From the NCBI RefSeq assembly GCF_036016195.1, contig NZ_JAYWTM010000022.1, positions 62,001 through 126,000 of the forward strand: DNA of 64,000 nucleotides, written 5' to 3'. Under the pieces are notes generated by a model. That model saw nothing but the letters and a program-made list of their open reading frames with translations, was not told where the DNA came from and searched no databases. This stretch comes from Brenneria populi. GTDB taxonomy: Bacteria > Pseudomonadota > Gammaproteobacteria > Enterobacterales > Enterobacteriaceae. The position numbers were made by a program, and so were the translations under genes. This document shows, in pieces, positions 23,847 through 32,219 of this stretch. The stretch's first letter is position 1. Each line of letters opens with the position of its first letter.

Positions 23847-24167
23847 GTGGTGACGACCAATCGTCTGGTGTTGTCCGGCACGGTGTGCAAGACCCCCATG
23901 CGAAAAGTCAGTCCTTCGGGTATTCCTCACTGCCAGTTTGTGCTTGAGCACCGCTCGGCGCAGGAGGAAGCCGGATTTAACCGGCAAGCATGGTGTCGTA
24001 TGCCCGTGATTGTCAGTGGACCCGCGTCACAAGCATTTACCCACAGTATAACGGTCGGCGCGCAACTCACCGTGCACGGGTTTATTAGCTGCCACCAAGG
24101 GCGCAATGGCCTGAGCAAAATTGTGTTGCATGCCGAGCAGATTGAATTGATAGATTCTGGAGACTAG
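23847..24167 (+). CDS. priB: Primosomal replication protein N (PriB)
   Basis: Single-stranded-DNA-binding OB-fold protein that helps PriA restart stalled forks. The sequence [20 protein letters not shown] and the ending [15 protein letters not shown] are nearly those of E. coli PriB. It starts with GTG; two successive GTG codons (23847 and 23850) are possible, giving 106 or 105 residues. It lies between rpsF and rpsR, with 5 and 4 nt gaps, so translation is coupled. Confidence 0.95.
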
Positions 24168-24171
24168 CCAA

Positions 24172-24399
24172 ATGGCACGTTATTTCCGTCGTCGCAAGTT
24201 CTGCCGTTTCACCGCGGAAGGCGTTATCGAGATCGACTATAAAGACATCGCTACGCTGAAAAACTACATCACTGAAAGCGGCAAGATCGTTCCTAGCCGT
24301 ATCACCGGTACTCGTGCAAAATACCAGCGTCAGCTGGCTCGCGCTATCAAGCGTGCGCGTTACTTGTCTTTGTTGCCGTACACCGATCGTCATCAGTAA
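24172..24399 (+). CDS. rpsR: 30S ribosomal protein S18
   Basis: 75 residues, the full length of S18. [20 protein letters not shown] at the N-terminus and [20 protein letters not shown] at the end are diagnostic. It binds S6 on the 30S platform. The ribosome site GGAG lies just upstream, within the end of priB. Third gene of the operon. Confidence 0.97.
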
Positions 24400-24440
24400 T
24401 CGGCCACTGTCCATAAACGAGACTTTGAGAGGATAAGGTA

Positions 24441-24893
24441 ATGCAAGTTATTCTGCTTGATAAAGTAGCAAACCTGGGCAGCCTGGGTGATCAGGTAAAC
24501 GTTAAAGCGGGCTATGCTCGCAACTTCCTGGTTCCGCAGGGCAAAGCTGTTCCGGCAACCAAGAAAAACGTTGAGTTCTTCGAAGCGCGTCGCGCTGAAC
24601 TGGAAGCCAAACTGGCTGACGTTCTGGCCGCCGCTGAAGCTCGCGCCGCCAAGATCACCGAACTGGCTACGGTCACCATCGCGTCTAAAGCAGGCGACGA
24701 AGGTAAACTGTTTGGTTCTATCGGCACCCGCGATATCGCCGACGCGGTAACCGCGGCCGGCGTTGAAATTGCGAAGAGCGAAGTTCGCCTGCCGAACGGC
24801 GTTCTGCGTACTCTGGGCGATCACGAAGTGAGCTTCCAGGTACACAGCGATGTGTTCGCTACGCTGAATGTAGTTGTCGTTGCTGAAGCGTAA
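24441..24893 (+). CDS. rplI: 50S ribosomal protein L9
   Basis: 150 residues, the E. coli length. L9 bridges ribosomes through two globular domains joined by a long helix; the N-terminal domain is MQVILLDKVANLGSLGDQVN and the helix runs through residues 40-75. GAGAGGATAAGGTA is upstream. It ends the rpsF operon in front of a strong terminator. Confidence 0.97.
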   Translation: MQVILLDKVANLGSLGDQVNVKAGYARNFLVPQGKAVPATKKNVEFFEARRAELEAKLADVLAAAEARAAKITELATVTIASKAGDEGKLFGSIGTRDIADAVTAAGVEIAKSEVRLPNGVLRTLGDHEVSFQVHSDVFATLNVVVVAEA

Positions 24894-24912
24894 TTTACGC
24901 TGAAGGTAACGA

Positions 24913-24943
24913 GTAAAACGCCGGCCTTGCGCCGGCGTTTTAC
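24913..24943 (+). terminator. Terminator of the rpsF-rplI operon
   Basis: GTAAAACGCCGGC-CTTGC-GCCGGCGTTTTAC, a perfect 13-bp stem carrying A- and T-tracts on both sides. It can work in both directions and also serves the convergent ytfB. Confidence 0.9.
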
Positions 24944-24994
24944 GTTTCCGCCTTTTTTCACGCTAAACTGCGGCTGCTAGGTCGCCGCCCATCG

Positions 24995-25558
24995 TTAACG
25001 AGAGCGGGTAAATCCGCCGTCCGCGTTGCGGGTGAAGCGGATCGCCTGATTGTCCGCGGTCGCTATTTCCAATTCCGTTACCGCGCCCTGCGCGCTCAAG
25101 CGTAATTTCACTTTCTGGCCGGCTCGCAGATTGCTGAGCGGTTTATCATCTCCTTCCACCTGCGCCATGGCGAAAACATCGCTGACCGGCAGATTGTTGT
25201 CGCGGAATAGTTGCGCCAGCGTCTGACCGGAACGGATTTCATAGTCGCGCCAGGGCGTAGCGGTATTCTGCGGCGCGGAGGGCGTCGGCTCGGTGGGCGC
25301 CTGACGCGCCAGGGAGCTGTTTTCGACGATTTCCGCCTGCATCGGCGCGGCGGCGTCAACGGCCGACGGCTTTGGCTGCGGCGTCGATACGGGCGGGGGG
25401 CTGTAGGGCCACAGTATGGCGACCAGAACGACCGCGGCGGCGACCAGCATCCAGCGGCGATGGAAGAGAGGAAGCGGCTCCATCCAACGGTAGCCGTCGG
25501 GCGCATGCCAGACTTTTTGTAACGCGGCTTTAATCCGCAGACCGGATGATGGTTGCAA
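24995..25558 (-). CDS. ytfB: OapA-like cell-envelope protein YtfB
   Basis: Inner-membrane protein with a periplasmic OapA/LysM-like glycan-binding domain, linked to cell division in E. coli (212 aa there, 187 here). A cytoplasmic N-terminus with the OapA motif (ALQKVWHAPDGYRWMEPLP) is followed by one membrane helix at about 36-50, a proline-rich linker (SPPPVSTPQPKPS) and the C-terminal domain (YEIRSGQTLAQLFRDNNLP). It lies convergently to rplI, as in E. coli, with fklB divergent on the other side. Confidence 0.85.
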   Translation of the reverse strand: MQPSSGLRIKAALQKVWHAPDGYRWMEPLPLFHRRWMLVAAAVVLVAILWPYSPPPVSTPQPKPSAVDAAAPMQAEIVENSSLARQAPTEPTPSAPQNTATPWRDYEIRSGQTLAQLFRDNNLPVSDVFAMAQVEGDDKPLSNLRAGQKVKLRLSAQGAVTELEIATADNQAIRFTRNADGGFTRSR

Positions 25559-25592
25559 TGGGTTATTCTCCTCCCCAGCGTTGAATTTTCAG

Positions 25593-25630
25593 TATATACC
25601 CTTCATCTTGCAAGTTGCAGGTCTGTTGGC
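25593..25630 (-). repeat. Composite intergenic repeat, copy 2
   Basis: The inverse of the core at 21071: read on the minus strand it gives GCCAACAGACCTGCAACTTG followed by CAAGATGAAGGGTATA. It lies between the divergent ytfB and fklB genes. Confidence 0.6.
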
Positions 25631-25787
25631 TTCCCGCATGCTTAAATCCGTCGGATATTGATGCGCCGGCCGAAACGGCGCCGGCTATCCGTTAATAAAA
25701 GCGCCGTAGGCGCACGCAGGATTTTACCCTAATCTCCGGCGCTGTTATGCTGCGCTTTCGGTTTTTTACAGTTTAAAAGGAACATCC

Positions 25788-26408
25788 ATGACAACCCCTT
25801 CTTTTGATAGCGTTGAAGCGCAGGCAAGTTACGGCATCGGCTTACAGGTAGGTCAACAACTACAGGAATCTGGTCTTGAAGGGTTGATCCCCGAGGCGCT
25901 GGTCGCCGGCCTGCGCGATGCGCTGGAAGGCAATGCGCCAGTGGTTCCCGTGGATGTGGTTCACCGGGCCTTACGCGAAGTGCATGAGCGCGCGAGCGTC
26001 GTTCGCCGCGAGCGTCAGCAGGCGATGGCCGTCGAAGGAGAACGCTTCCTGGCTGAAAACGCGCAGAAAGAGGGCGTGAGCAGCACGGAGTCCGGCCTGC
26101 AGTTCCGCGTGCTGACGCAGGGCGAGGGCGATATTCCGTCGCGCCAGGATCGCGTACGGGTGCATTACACCGGTCGTCTGATCGACGGCAGCGTATTTGA
26201 TAGCTCGGTTGAGCGCGGCCAGCCCGCCGAGTTTCCGGTAAGCGGCGTGATCCCCGGCTGGATTGAGGCGCTGACGCTGATGCCGGTCGGTTCCAAGTGG
26301 GAGCTGTACATTCCCCAGAATCTGGCCTACGGCGAACGCGGCGCGGGCGCGTCCATTCCGCCGTTCAGCGCGTTGATTTTTGAAGTGGAGCTGTTGGAAA
26401 TTTTGTAA
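25788..26408 (+). CDS. fklB: FKBP-type peptidyl-prolyl isomerase FklB
   Basis: 206 residues, the E. coli length. An N-terminal dimerisation domain (SFDSVEAQASYGIGLQVGQQL) precedes the FKBP domain from about residue 110, with VRVHYTGRLIDGSVFDSS and the end LIFEVELLEIL. No signal peptide, so it acts in the cytoplasm on proline isomerisation during folding. AAAGGAACATCC precedes the ATG. A terminator follows. Confidence 0.95.
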   Translation: MTTPSFDSVEAQASYGIGLQVGQQLQESGLEGLIPEALVAGLRDALEGNAPVVPVDVVHRALREVHERASVVRRERQQAMAVEGERFLAENAQKEGVSSTESGLQFRVLTQGEGDIPSRQDRVRVHYTGRLIDGSVFDSSVERGQPAEFPVSGVIPGWIEALTLMPVGSKWELYIPQNLAYGERGAGASIPPFSALIFEVELLEIL

Positions 26409-26427
26409 GTTCAGTAGGGTAAAAGCT

Positions 26428-26452
26428 AAGGCGCTCATCGGGTGCCTTTTTT
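26428..26452 (+). terminator. Intrinsic terminator of fklB
   Basis: AAGGCGC-TCATCGG-GTGCCTT with a T-run (TTTTTT), just after the fklB stop and facing the end of ipdC. Confidence 0.85.
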
Positions 26453-26473
26453 GTCAGCAGGGAAAGAGCAGGA

Positions 26474-28150
26474 TCACGATCGGTGCGTTGTATTACGCTG
26501 CGCGAGCGACTGGGTAACGGATTGTAGCAATTTCGGCATGTCCATTTTGGGCAAAACCACTTCAACCAGCGACAGACGGGGTTCGCTGTTTATTTCATCC
26601 AGCGTCTGAGCCAGTTGCGATAGTGATGTTGTTCGCCGGCAAAAAACGTTATCGCCGTCGGCGCCCAGCGCGGCAGGTAGCTGCGTCCAGTTCCAGGCCG
26701 CGATGTCATTGTAGCGCTGCTCCGGGCCATGTATCGCCCGTTCGACGGTATACCCTTGGTTATTGATTACGAAGATCACGATCTTAAGATCGTCCCGGAT
26801 GATGGAGCCAAGTTCTTGCGCGGTGAGCTGAAGCGCGCCGTCGCCGATCAGCAGAACGACTCGACGTTCCGGAGCCGCTATTTGCGCGCCGAAAGCAGCG
26901 GGTAACGCATAGCCGATAGATCCCCATAATGGCTGAACAATGAACTGGCAATGTTGCGGCAGAGTGAGCGCCGCGGCGCCGAAGCAGGACGTTCCTTGCT
27001 CCGTAACGAGGATATCGCCAGGCTTAAGGAAGCGCTGAATTTGCCGCCAAAATCCGCGTTGATCCAGTTTATTATCTTTTTCATCCGAATATGGAAGGGC
27101 GGGGGACGTAATCGCCGCGTGCCGCCAGCGGGATGAGAACGCGGATGTTATCTTCTCTAATACTTCGATCGCGGTCAGCATCGGAATATTGGGAAATGTC
27201 TTATGCCCGACACGGGTTGTATCAGGCTGAATATCAATACTTTTTTCCGTTGGGATCTGATGGCTAAATCCGGCGGTGATGGTATCGATAAAACGCACGC
27301 CGACACAAATGACCACATCTACATCTTCAATCAGCGCTCTTATTTTTTCATCACTGGCGTGGCCAGCGTAAGTGCCGGTGAAGCTGGGATGTTGTTCGTT
27401 CAGGGTGCTTTTGCCCATCAGTAAGGTTGCGTGCGGGAGAGAGATATGATCCAGCCAGCGTTGCAAAGATTTTGCGGCGCCAAAGCGTTGCGCAAGAAAA
27501 TCTGCCAGCAATGATACTGAATTTGCCGTAGCGAGTATTTCTGTCGCGGCATCAACGAACTCTTGTAGCGACGCGTCAGAGCATACGAGTTCCGGTATCG
27601 GCAGCGGACAAGGGCGGTTTTCGGTTGGCGCCGACGCCACATCCAGCGGCAGAAATAGATAAACCGGCCGACGGCGGCGCAGCGCTTCTCCAACCACGCG
27701 ATCGATTTCCACGGTTGCGTTTGCGGTAGTCAGCCTGGCGGCGATCGCGGTGACTTCCGCCGCCATACGGAAAAAATGATCGAATTCGCCATCTCCCAAT
27801 GTGTGATGAAGCAGCTCTCTTTTATGCTGTGATAAAAAAGCGGGGGCGACGGCAATGTGAATCACCGGTACGTATTCAGCGTAACTTCCGGCAATGCCGT
27901 TAATCGCACTGAGCTCACCGACGCCAAAGGTGGTCAACAGGGCTGCGGCGGGTTTGCAGCGCGCGTATCCGTCGGCGGCATATGCCGCATTCAATTCGTT
28001 GGCGCAACCAACCCAGGTGATATGAGCATGGTTAAGAACGTGGTCAAGAAATTGCAGATTGTAGTCACCCGGTACGCCAAAAAGATGTGTGATCCCGGTT
28101 TGTGCAAGACGATCCAATAAATAGTCGCCTATCGTATAGCCGCTAAGCAT
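26474..28150 (-). CDS. ipdC: Indolepyruvate/phenylpyruvate decarboxylase
   Basis: Thiamine-diphosphate enzyme that decarboxylates indole-3-pyruvate to indole-3-acetaldehyde, a key step of auxin synthesis; phenylpyruvate is a possible substrate. It has 558 residues (Enterobacter IpdC 552). The N-terminal GYTIGDYLLDRLAQTGITHL and FGVPGDYNLQFLDHV match IpdC. The cofactor-activating Glu is in GCANELNAAYAADGYAR, paired histidines in LLHHTLGDGEFDHF and the ThDP fold GDGALQLTAQE...VINNQGYTVE. The ATG at 28150 is preferred to 28162 because GGAG lies 7 nt before it. It is flanked by gene-poor, AT-rich sequence (225 nt upstream) and is absent from this place in E. coli; likely accessory. Confidence 0.9.
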   Translation of the reverse strand: MLSGYTIGDYLLDRLAQTGITHLFGVPGDYNLQFLDHVLNHAHITWVGCANELNAAYAADGYARCKPAAALLTTFGVGELSAINGIAGSYAEYVPVIHIAVAPAFLSQHKRELLHHTLGDGEFDHFFRMAAEVTAIAARLTTANATVEIDRVVGEALRRRRPVYLFLPLDVASAPTENRPCPLPIPELVCSDASLQEFVDAATEILATANSVSLLADFLAQRFGAAKSLQRWLDHISLPHATLLMGKSTLNEQHPSFTGTYAGHASDEKIRALIEDVDVVICVGVRFIDTITAGFSHQIPTEKSIDIQPDTTRVGHKTFPNIPMLTAIEVLEKITSAFSSRWRHAAITSPALPYSDEKDNKLDQRGFWRQIQRFLKPGDILVTEQGTSCFGAAALTLPQHCQFIVQPLWGSIGYALPAAFGAQIAAPERRVVLLIGDGALQLTAQELGSIIRDDLKIVIFVINNQGYTVERAIHGPEQRYNDIAAWNWTQLPAALGADGDNVFCRRTTSLSQLAQTLDEINSEPRLSLVEVVLPKMDMPKLLQSVTQSLAQRNTTHRS

Positions 28151-28388
28151 TGTTTTCTCCATGAGTAATCATCTCATGTGTAAGTATTGGCGATAAGTTA
28201 AAAAATTCTAATATTTAGTGCGCATAAAAGCGGCGGTTAAGCGCATGTTTGCTGATAAATAACCTGGAAAGCCGCAGATATGATGATTTTTTTTAATAAA
28301 TGGGGGCGGTTTTGTCTGAAGTGCGCGGTGTTTATGGTTGCGTGGCATTGAATAATGGCGCTCAGCGAGCGCCATGCCGGCGTGCTAA

Positions 28389-30131
28389 TTAGCCCTGCTC
28401 AAGCAGCAGCGGCGGGTAGTGATGAACCTGACGCATACTCACCAGATCTTTACGCCGTACCGGGTTGGTCGGCGCCGGGCTGCCGGCTAACGAGGCGGTA
28501 TCGATGGTCAGCGTCGCGATGCCTTCATCCTGCCAGAGCACCTGTTCATGCCGGGGAAAAGTGAAGGTTTCCGGCCCGAATATCCCGCTGTATCCGCCGC
28601 GCCGATGGCGCTCATCCACGCTGTTGGCGAAGGCCAGGTAGAGATTGTTTTCGCCGGCGCGGGTGCGCAGTAAGTGCCAGTGAAGAGGATCGGCGCCCGC
28701 CGGAATCGGGTAATTCTGGGGTACCTGGCTGCCGGCGTGGCCGCTGACGAAACCGCCGTCGAGCGCGGCGGAGCACGCCACGATGTCGCAGCCCATCAGC
28801 GTAAGAATACGCGCCGACTCGGGAAACAGGGCGTCATTGCCCAGCAGCAGACCGATACGGCCCACCGGCGTATCGAAGGCCCGCCACTGCTCGCCGGCGC
28901 TCGCCCATGATCGATAGGCCTGGGGCAGATGCATCTGGCGATAGCAACCGATCATGCCTTCCGGCCCCAGCAGCACCTGGGTGTTGTAGTAACTCTCTCC
29001 CTGTTTTTCCGCCATGCCGAACGCCAGATAAACCCGCAACCTCATGGCGAGCCGCGTCAATGAGCGCAGCGCGGGCGCGTCCAGCGTCTGGGCGCTGGTT
29101 TCGGGCGCGTCGCGGCCCGTCAGCGCCAGCTCAGGGAACACCACCAGTTCGCTATGCCGCTGGCAGACCGCCTCCCGCGTTAGCGTCTCGATGCGGCTCA
29201 GGTTGTCTTCAAGCCGATCGCCCGGAGAGAACTGGCAGACGCTGATACGGCTCTGTTTGCCCGCCGGCAAGGGATGGCGGCCGTACAGGCCGAAGAAATC
29301 CGCGGGGTTCCACAAAAAGCTGTCGCTGAGCAACGCATGGTAAGCCTGCGGGCGCCGCTGGGCGAACACCGGTTCGCCCAATACCCGGCGCCGGCGGCTG
29401 AGCCGGACGTCAATCTCGCCGTAGGCGATGCCGTCTCCGCTATCCACGACGTCAATCAGCGCACCGTCCGGAGCGATGATCGTACTGCCGCCGCTGAACT
29501 GCACGCCGCGCTCCAGTCCCCAGCGGTTGCTCTCCAGCAGATAGCAGCCGTTTTCCATCGCTCGGCTGATCCAGTAGGGCGCGGGCGTGCGTTCCGCCAG
29601 CCAGTTGCTGATATGGCAGATGATATCCGCGCCCGCCAGCGCCAGCAGCCGGGCGGTTTCGGGGAAATGGATATCCATGCAGATCAGCATGCCGATCTTG
29701 CCAAGCGGCGTATCAAATACCTGATGCCCGACGTCTCCCGCCGCCGCCCATTTGGGTTCGGAAATGTATGAGTGGCTTTTGCGGTGACGGCCGATCACGC
29801 CCTGCGGGCCGATCAGCAGCGCGCTGTTGTAATAGAGTTGCGTGGCGGAGTCGACTTCCGGCATGCCCAGCACGATATAACACTGATGGCGCCGCGCCAG
29901 TTCGGCAAAGCGCGCGGCGGTTGCGCCAGGCACGGTTTCCACCTGGGAGGCGATCTCCTGTCGGTCGTACCAGCAGTAGCCGGTCGTCGCCATCTCCGGC
30001 GTGGTGATGAGCTTAGCGCCCCGGCGGGCCGCCTGTTCCACCAGATCCAGCAGACGGGCGATATTGGCGTCTTTGGCGAACATCGTCGGTTCAAACTGAA
30101 CGGCGGCTGCGAGAAACGGAGCTGTTGACAT
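28389..30131 (-). CDS. Tandem nitrilase-superfamily protein with inactive second domain
   Basis: 580 residues with two complete carbon-nitrogen hydrolase domains in a row, about 1-285 and 293-570. Domain 1 has the Glu-Lys-Cys triad: E46 in TTPEMATTGY, K118 in GRHRKSH and C151 in LICMDIHFPE. Domain 2 keeps the Glu (E334 in VFPELALTGR) but has Gln at the Lys position (YRQMH, Q399) and Gly at the Cys position (LLGNDALFPE, G431), so it cannot work as a nitrilase. Domain 1 should hydrolyse an amide, carbamoyl or nitrile substrate, perhaps one that the upstream transporter imports; domain 2 may be structural or regulatory. It is the last gene of the amide operon, separated from amiR by a MITE-like repeat. 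Confidence 0.85.
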   Translation of the reverse strand: MSTAPFLAAAVQFEPTMFAKDANIARLLDLVEQAARRGAKLITTPEMATTGYCWYDRQEIASQVETVPGATAARFAELARRHQCYIVLGMPEVDSATQLYYNSALLIGPQGVIGRHRKSHSYISEPKWAAAGDVGHQVFDTPLGKIGMLICMDIHFPETARLLALAGADIICHISNWLAERTPAPYWISRAMENGCYLLESNRWGLERGVQFSGGSTIIAPDGALIDVVDSGDGIAYGEIDVRLSRRRRVLGEPVFAQRRPQAYHALLSDSFLWNPADFFGLYGRHPLPAGKQSRISVCQFSPGDRLEDNLSRIETLTREAVCQRHSELVVFPELALTGRDAPETSAQTLDAPALRSLTRLAMRLRVYLAFGMAEKQGESYYNTQVLLGPEGMIGCYRQMHLPQAYRSWASAGEQWRAFDTPVGRIGLLLGNDALFPESARILTLMGCDIVACSAALDGGFVSGHAGSQVPQNYPIPAGADPLHWHLLRTRAGENNLYLAFANSVDERHRRGGYSGIFGPETFTFPRHEQVLWQDEGIATLTIDTASLAGSPAPTNPVRRKDLVSMRQVHHYPPLLLEQG

Positions 30132-30212
30132 GATGAATCCTCACTGACGGTTAATAGCGCCGCGCGCCGACAACGCCGGCGCCGCAGCATGAAAAAGAGT
30201 CTCCCGAGGCGT

Positions 30213-30322
30213 TAACGCCGATCGGTTAAGCCGCGGGATACAGGGGCGACCACTGGGGTGAGGCGTTCCTACGGGGGCCTCTCCGCGTTTTCCCTAAAAA
30301 CGGGCTTAGGCGACCGGCACTT
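30213..30322 (+). mobile_element. MITE-like repeat, copy B, inside the amide operon
   Basis: Matches copy D through GGGGCGACCAC, GGGGTGAGGCGTTCCTACGG and CCCTAAAAACGGGCTTAGG, with ends TAACGCCGATCGGTTAAGC and GCTTAGGCGACCGGCACTT. Flanking 11-bp sequences agree at only 6 positions, so a target duplication is not clear here. It fills most of the 232-nt gap between amiR and the nitrilase gene and may influence expression of the latter. Confidence 0.65.
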
Positions 30323-30364
30323 CCCCTGGGGGCTCGGCTGTTTTGTTGCGCGACGTGAAAAAAT

Positions 30365-30997
30365 TTATCCCGAAAGTTTTTTGACCGGCGCGGTTAGGGA
30401 AAACACATCATTGGCCTGAATCAGTACGCTGGACATCTCTTCCACCGTGATGCGCTTATCCATCGCCTGATGGCGCAGGATTTCGTAGGCCCGCTCCTCG
30501 CTGATGCCGTGCATGCGCATCAGGATGGCTTTGGCTTCGCTGACCTGGCGGATCCCCAGCATTTTTTTCTCCAGCCGCTCGATACGTTCCGCCATGCGCT
30601 GGCGCTGCTGGCGGTGGTGCAGCGCGACGACCATCGAAGAGAGCAGGCCGGAGGCGCGGATCGGGGTGGTGATCGTGGCGCCGGCGCCCATGCTCAACGC
30701 CTGATCGATAAAGGTCGGGTTTTCATAGGCGATGATCGAGATCAGCGCATGCCGGGCGTGATCCAGCCAGGGAACATCCGGCTCCGGCCGATCCGACTGC
30801 GGCGCAAAGAAAATCAGATCGGTGTCCGCGGGAAGCCGTTCCGGGATCGGCCAGAACGCCTTGACTTTGAACCCCATACGCCGCAGGTGGCGGGTCAGCG
30901 TTTCGCCATCTTCATCGTCGGGATGCAGCACCACGCAGCGAATCCCCCGGCTGAGGAGCAGCGCGGTGGTGCTGTTTTGGGAGTCGTTACGGCGCAT
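30365..30997 (-). CDS. amiR: AmiR/NasT-type ANTAR antitermination regulator
   Basis: 210 residues. A pseudo-receiver domain (about 20-130) is followed by a coiled coil (RQQRQRMAERIERLEKKM) and the ANTAR RNA-binding domain (AKAILMRMHGISEERAYEILRHQAMDKRITVEEM). In Pseudomonas AmiR binds the leader of the amidase operon and prevents termination; AmiC holds it inactive until an amide binds. The gene overlaps amiC by 11 nt, which ensures coupled translation of the complex partners. A matching leader with terminator lies at 38017-38099, in front of the first transporter gene. Confidence 0.9.
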   Translation of the reverse strand: MRRNDSQNSTTALLLSRGIRCVVLHPDDEDGETLTRHLRRMGFKVKAFWPIPERLPADTDLIFFAPQSDRPEPDVPWLDHARHALISIIAYENPTFIDQALSMGAGATITTPIRASGLLSSMVVALHHRQQRQRMAERIERLEKKMLGIRQVSEAKAILMRMHGISEERAYEILRHQAMDKRITVEEMSSVLIQANDVFSLTAPVKKLSG

Positions 30998-32153
30998 TGG
31001 GATACTCCACTTTCGTCAGTTTGGTGACCCAGTCCCCCTGAACCTGGTTGGTCATATAGGGGTCGGGCGCCACGATGCGGCGGGACTCGCGCACAACGGT
31101 GAATTGCCCGGCGCCGTTGGCCTTGCCGATGCGCGGATAAAGCCCGGTATGCTGGTTTAGCGGATCGATCCTGATACGCCCCTGCGGCGCATTGAACTCG
31201 CTGCCTCGCAGCGCGGATGACAGCAACGGAACGGCGTCGGTGCCGCATTCCCGCAGCGCGTTGGCGAACAGATGCACCTGGCTGTAAGTCGCTTCCCAGT
31301 TCATATCGGTGGTCAGGTCCGAGCCGAACATCTGCTGAAATTTATCCAGCGCGGCCAGATTCGCCTGGGTGCGCAGGCTCTGAAAATAGGGCGAGGAGGT
31401 AAAATGCCCGACCGCCAGTTCGGCGCCCATCTGCGCGATTTCGGTTTCCGAGGTATTCAGGCTGCCGATCGGCATCCGTTCGGGATCAAGCCCCACCTCA
31501 TGGTAAGCGCGATAGAGATAGGGAACGGTCTGGCCGATGACCGTGCTGAAGATAAAATCCGGCTGTTTCTTGCGGATCTCTTCCAGCACCGGCAAAAAGG
31601 CTTCGTAGGGCGCGTTGAGATCGAGATAGCGTTCGCCGATCACCGCGCCGTCGTCCCGCTGCAGCAACAGCTCCTGCATATTGCGGTTGCATTCGTAAGG
31701 AAAGACGTAGCGGGAGCCGATCATATAGACCCGCGCGCCGAAATGGCTGGTGAGATAATCTTCCAACTGGACGCAGTTCTGGTTGGGCGCCGCACCGCCG
31801 TAAAAGATGTTTTCAGAGAATTCGAACCCTTCATAAAGTTGAGAGTAGAACAGCAGCCGCTGGTATTTTTCCACGATGGGCGACATGGCTTTGCGGCTGC
31901 TGGAGGTATAGCCGCCGAAGATCGCATTCACATGATGTTCGACGATCAACTGTTCCGCCAGCGTCCGAAAACGCGCATTGTCGGAGCGCGGATCGAGATG
32001 AACGGCCTGCAGCGGACGGCCGTTAACGCCGCCCTCTTGGTTGATCTCGGCGATCGCCAGGATCGCGCCGCGCAGTTGGGATTGCTCCTGCGCGGCGGTA
32101 ACGCCGCTGGACGAGTAGAGTAAACCGATATTGATTGGTGTGGCCGACCCCAT
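30987..32153 (-). CDS. amiC: AmiC-like amide-sensing negative regulator
   Basis: 388 residues of the type I periplasmic-binding-protein fold, but without a signal peptide: it begins MGSATPINIGLLYSSSG. This is the hallmark of AmiC, the cytoplasmic sensor that binds short-chain amides and sequesters AmiR. The FGGYTSSSRKAMSPIVEKY and FYGGAAPNQNCVQLEDYL segments match the AmiC group. It sits between the formamidase-like gene and amiR. The transporter subunit at 36740 is its secreted relative. The precise inducer (formamide, acetamide, urea) cannot be read from sequence. Confidence 0.9.
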   Translation of the reverse strand: MGSATPINIGLLYSSSGVTAAQEQSQLRGAILAIAEINQEGGVNGRPLQAVHLDPRSDNARFRTLAEQLIVEHHVNAIFGGYTSSSRKAMSPIVEKYQRLLFYSQLYEGFEFSENIFYGGAAPNQNCVQLEDYLTSHFGARVYMIGSRYVFPYECNRNMQELLLQRDDGAVIGERYLDLNAPYEAFLPVLEEIRKKQPDFIFSTVIGQTVPYLYRAYHEVGLDPERMPIGSLNTSETEIAQMGAELAVGHFTSSPYFQSLRTQANLAALDKFQQMFGSDLTTDMNWEATYSQVHLFANALRECGTDAVPLLSSALRGSEFNAPQGRIRIDPLNQHTGLYPRIGKANGAGQFTVVRESRRIVAPDPYMTNQVQGDWVTKLTKVEYPNAP

Positions 32154-32219
32154 ATTGACTCGCTTAATGTTGGTGACAGAATTTACCCCGGCGTCCCTGC
32201 GCCGGGATCGCCGGCGTCA

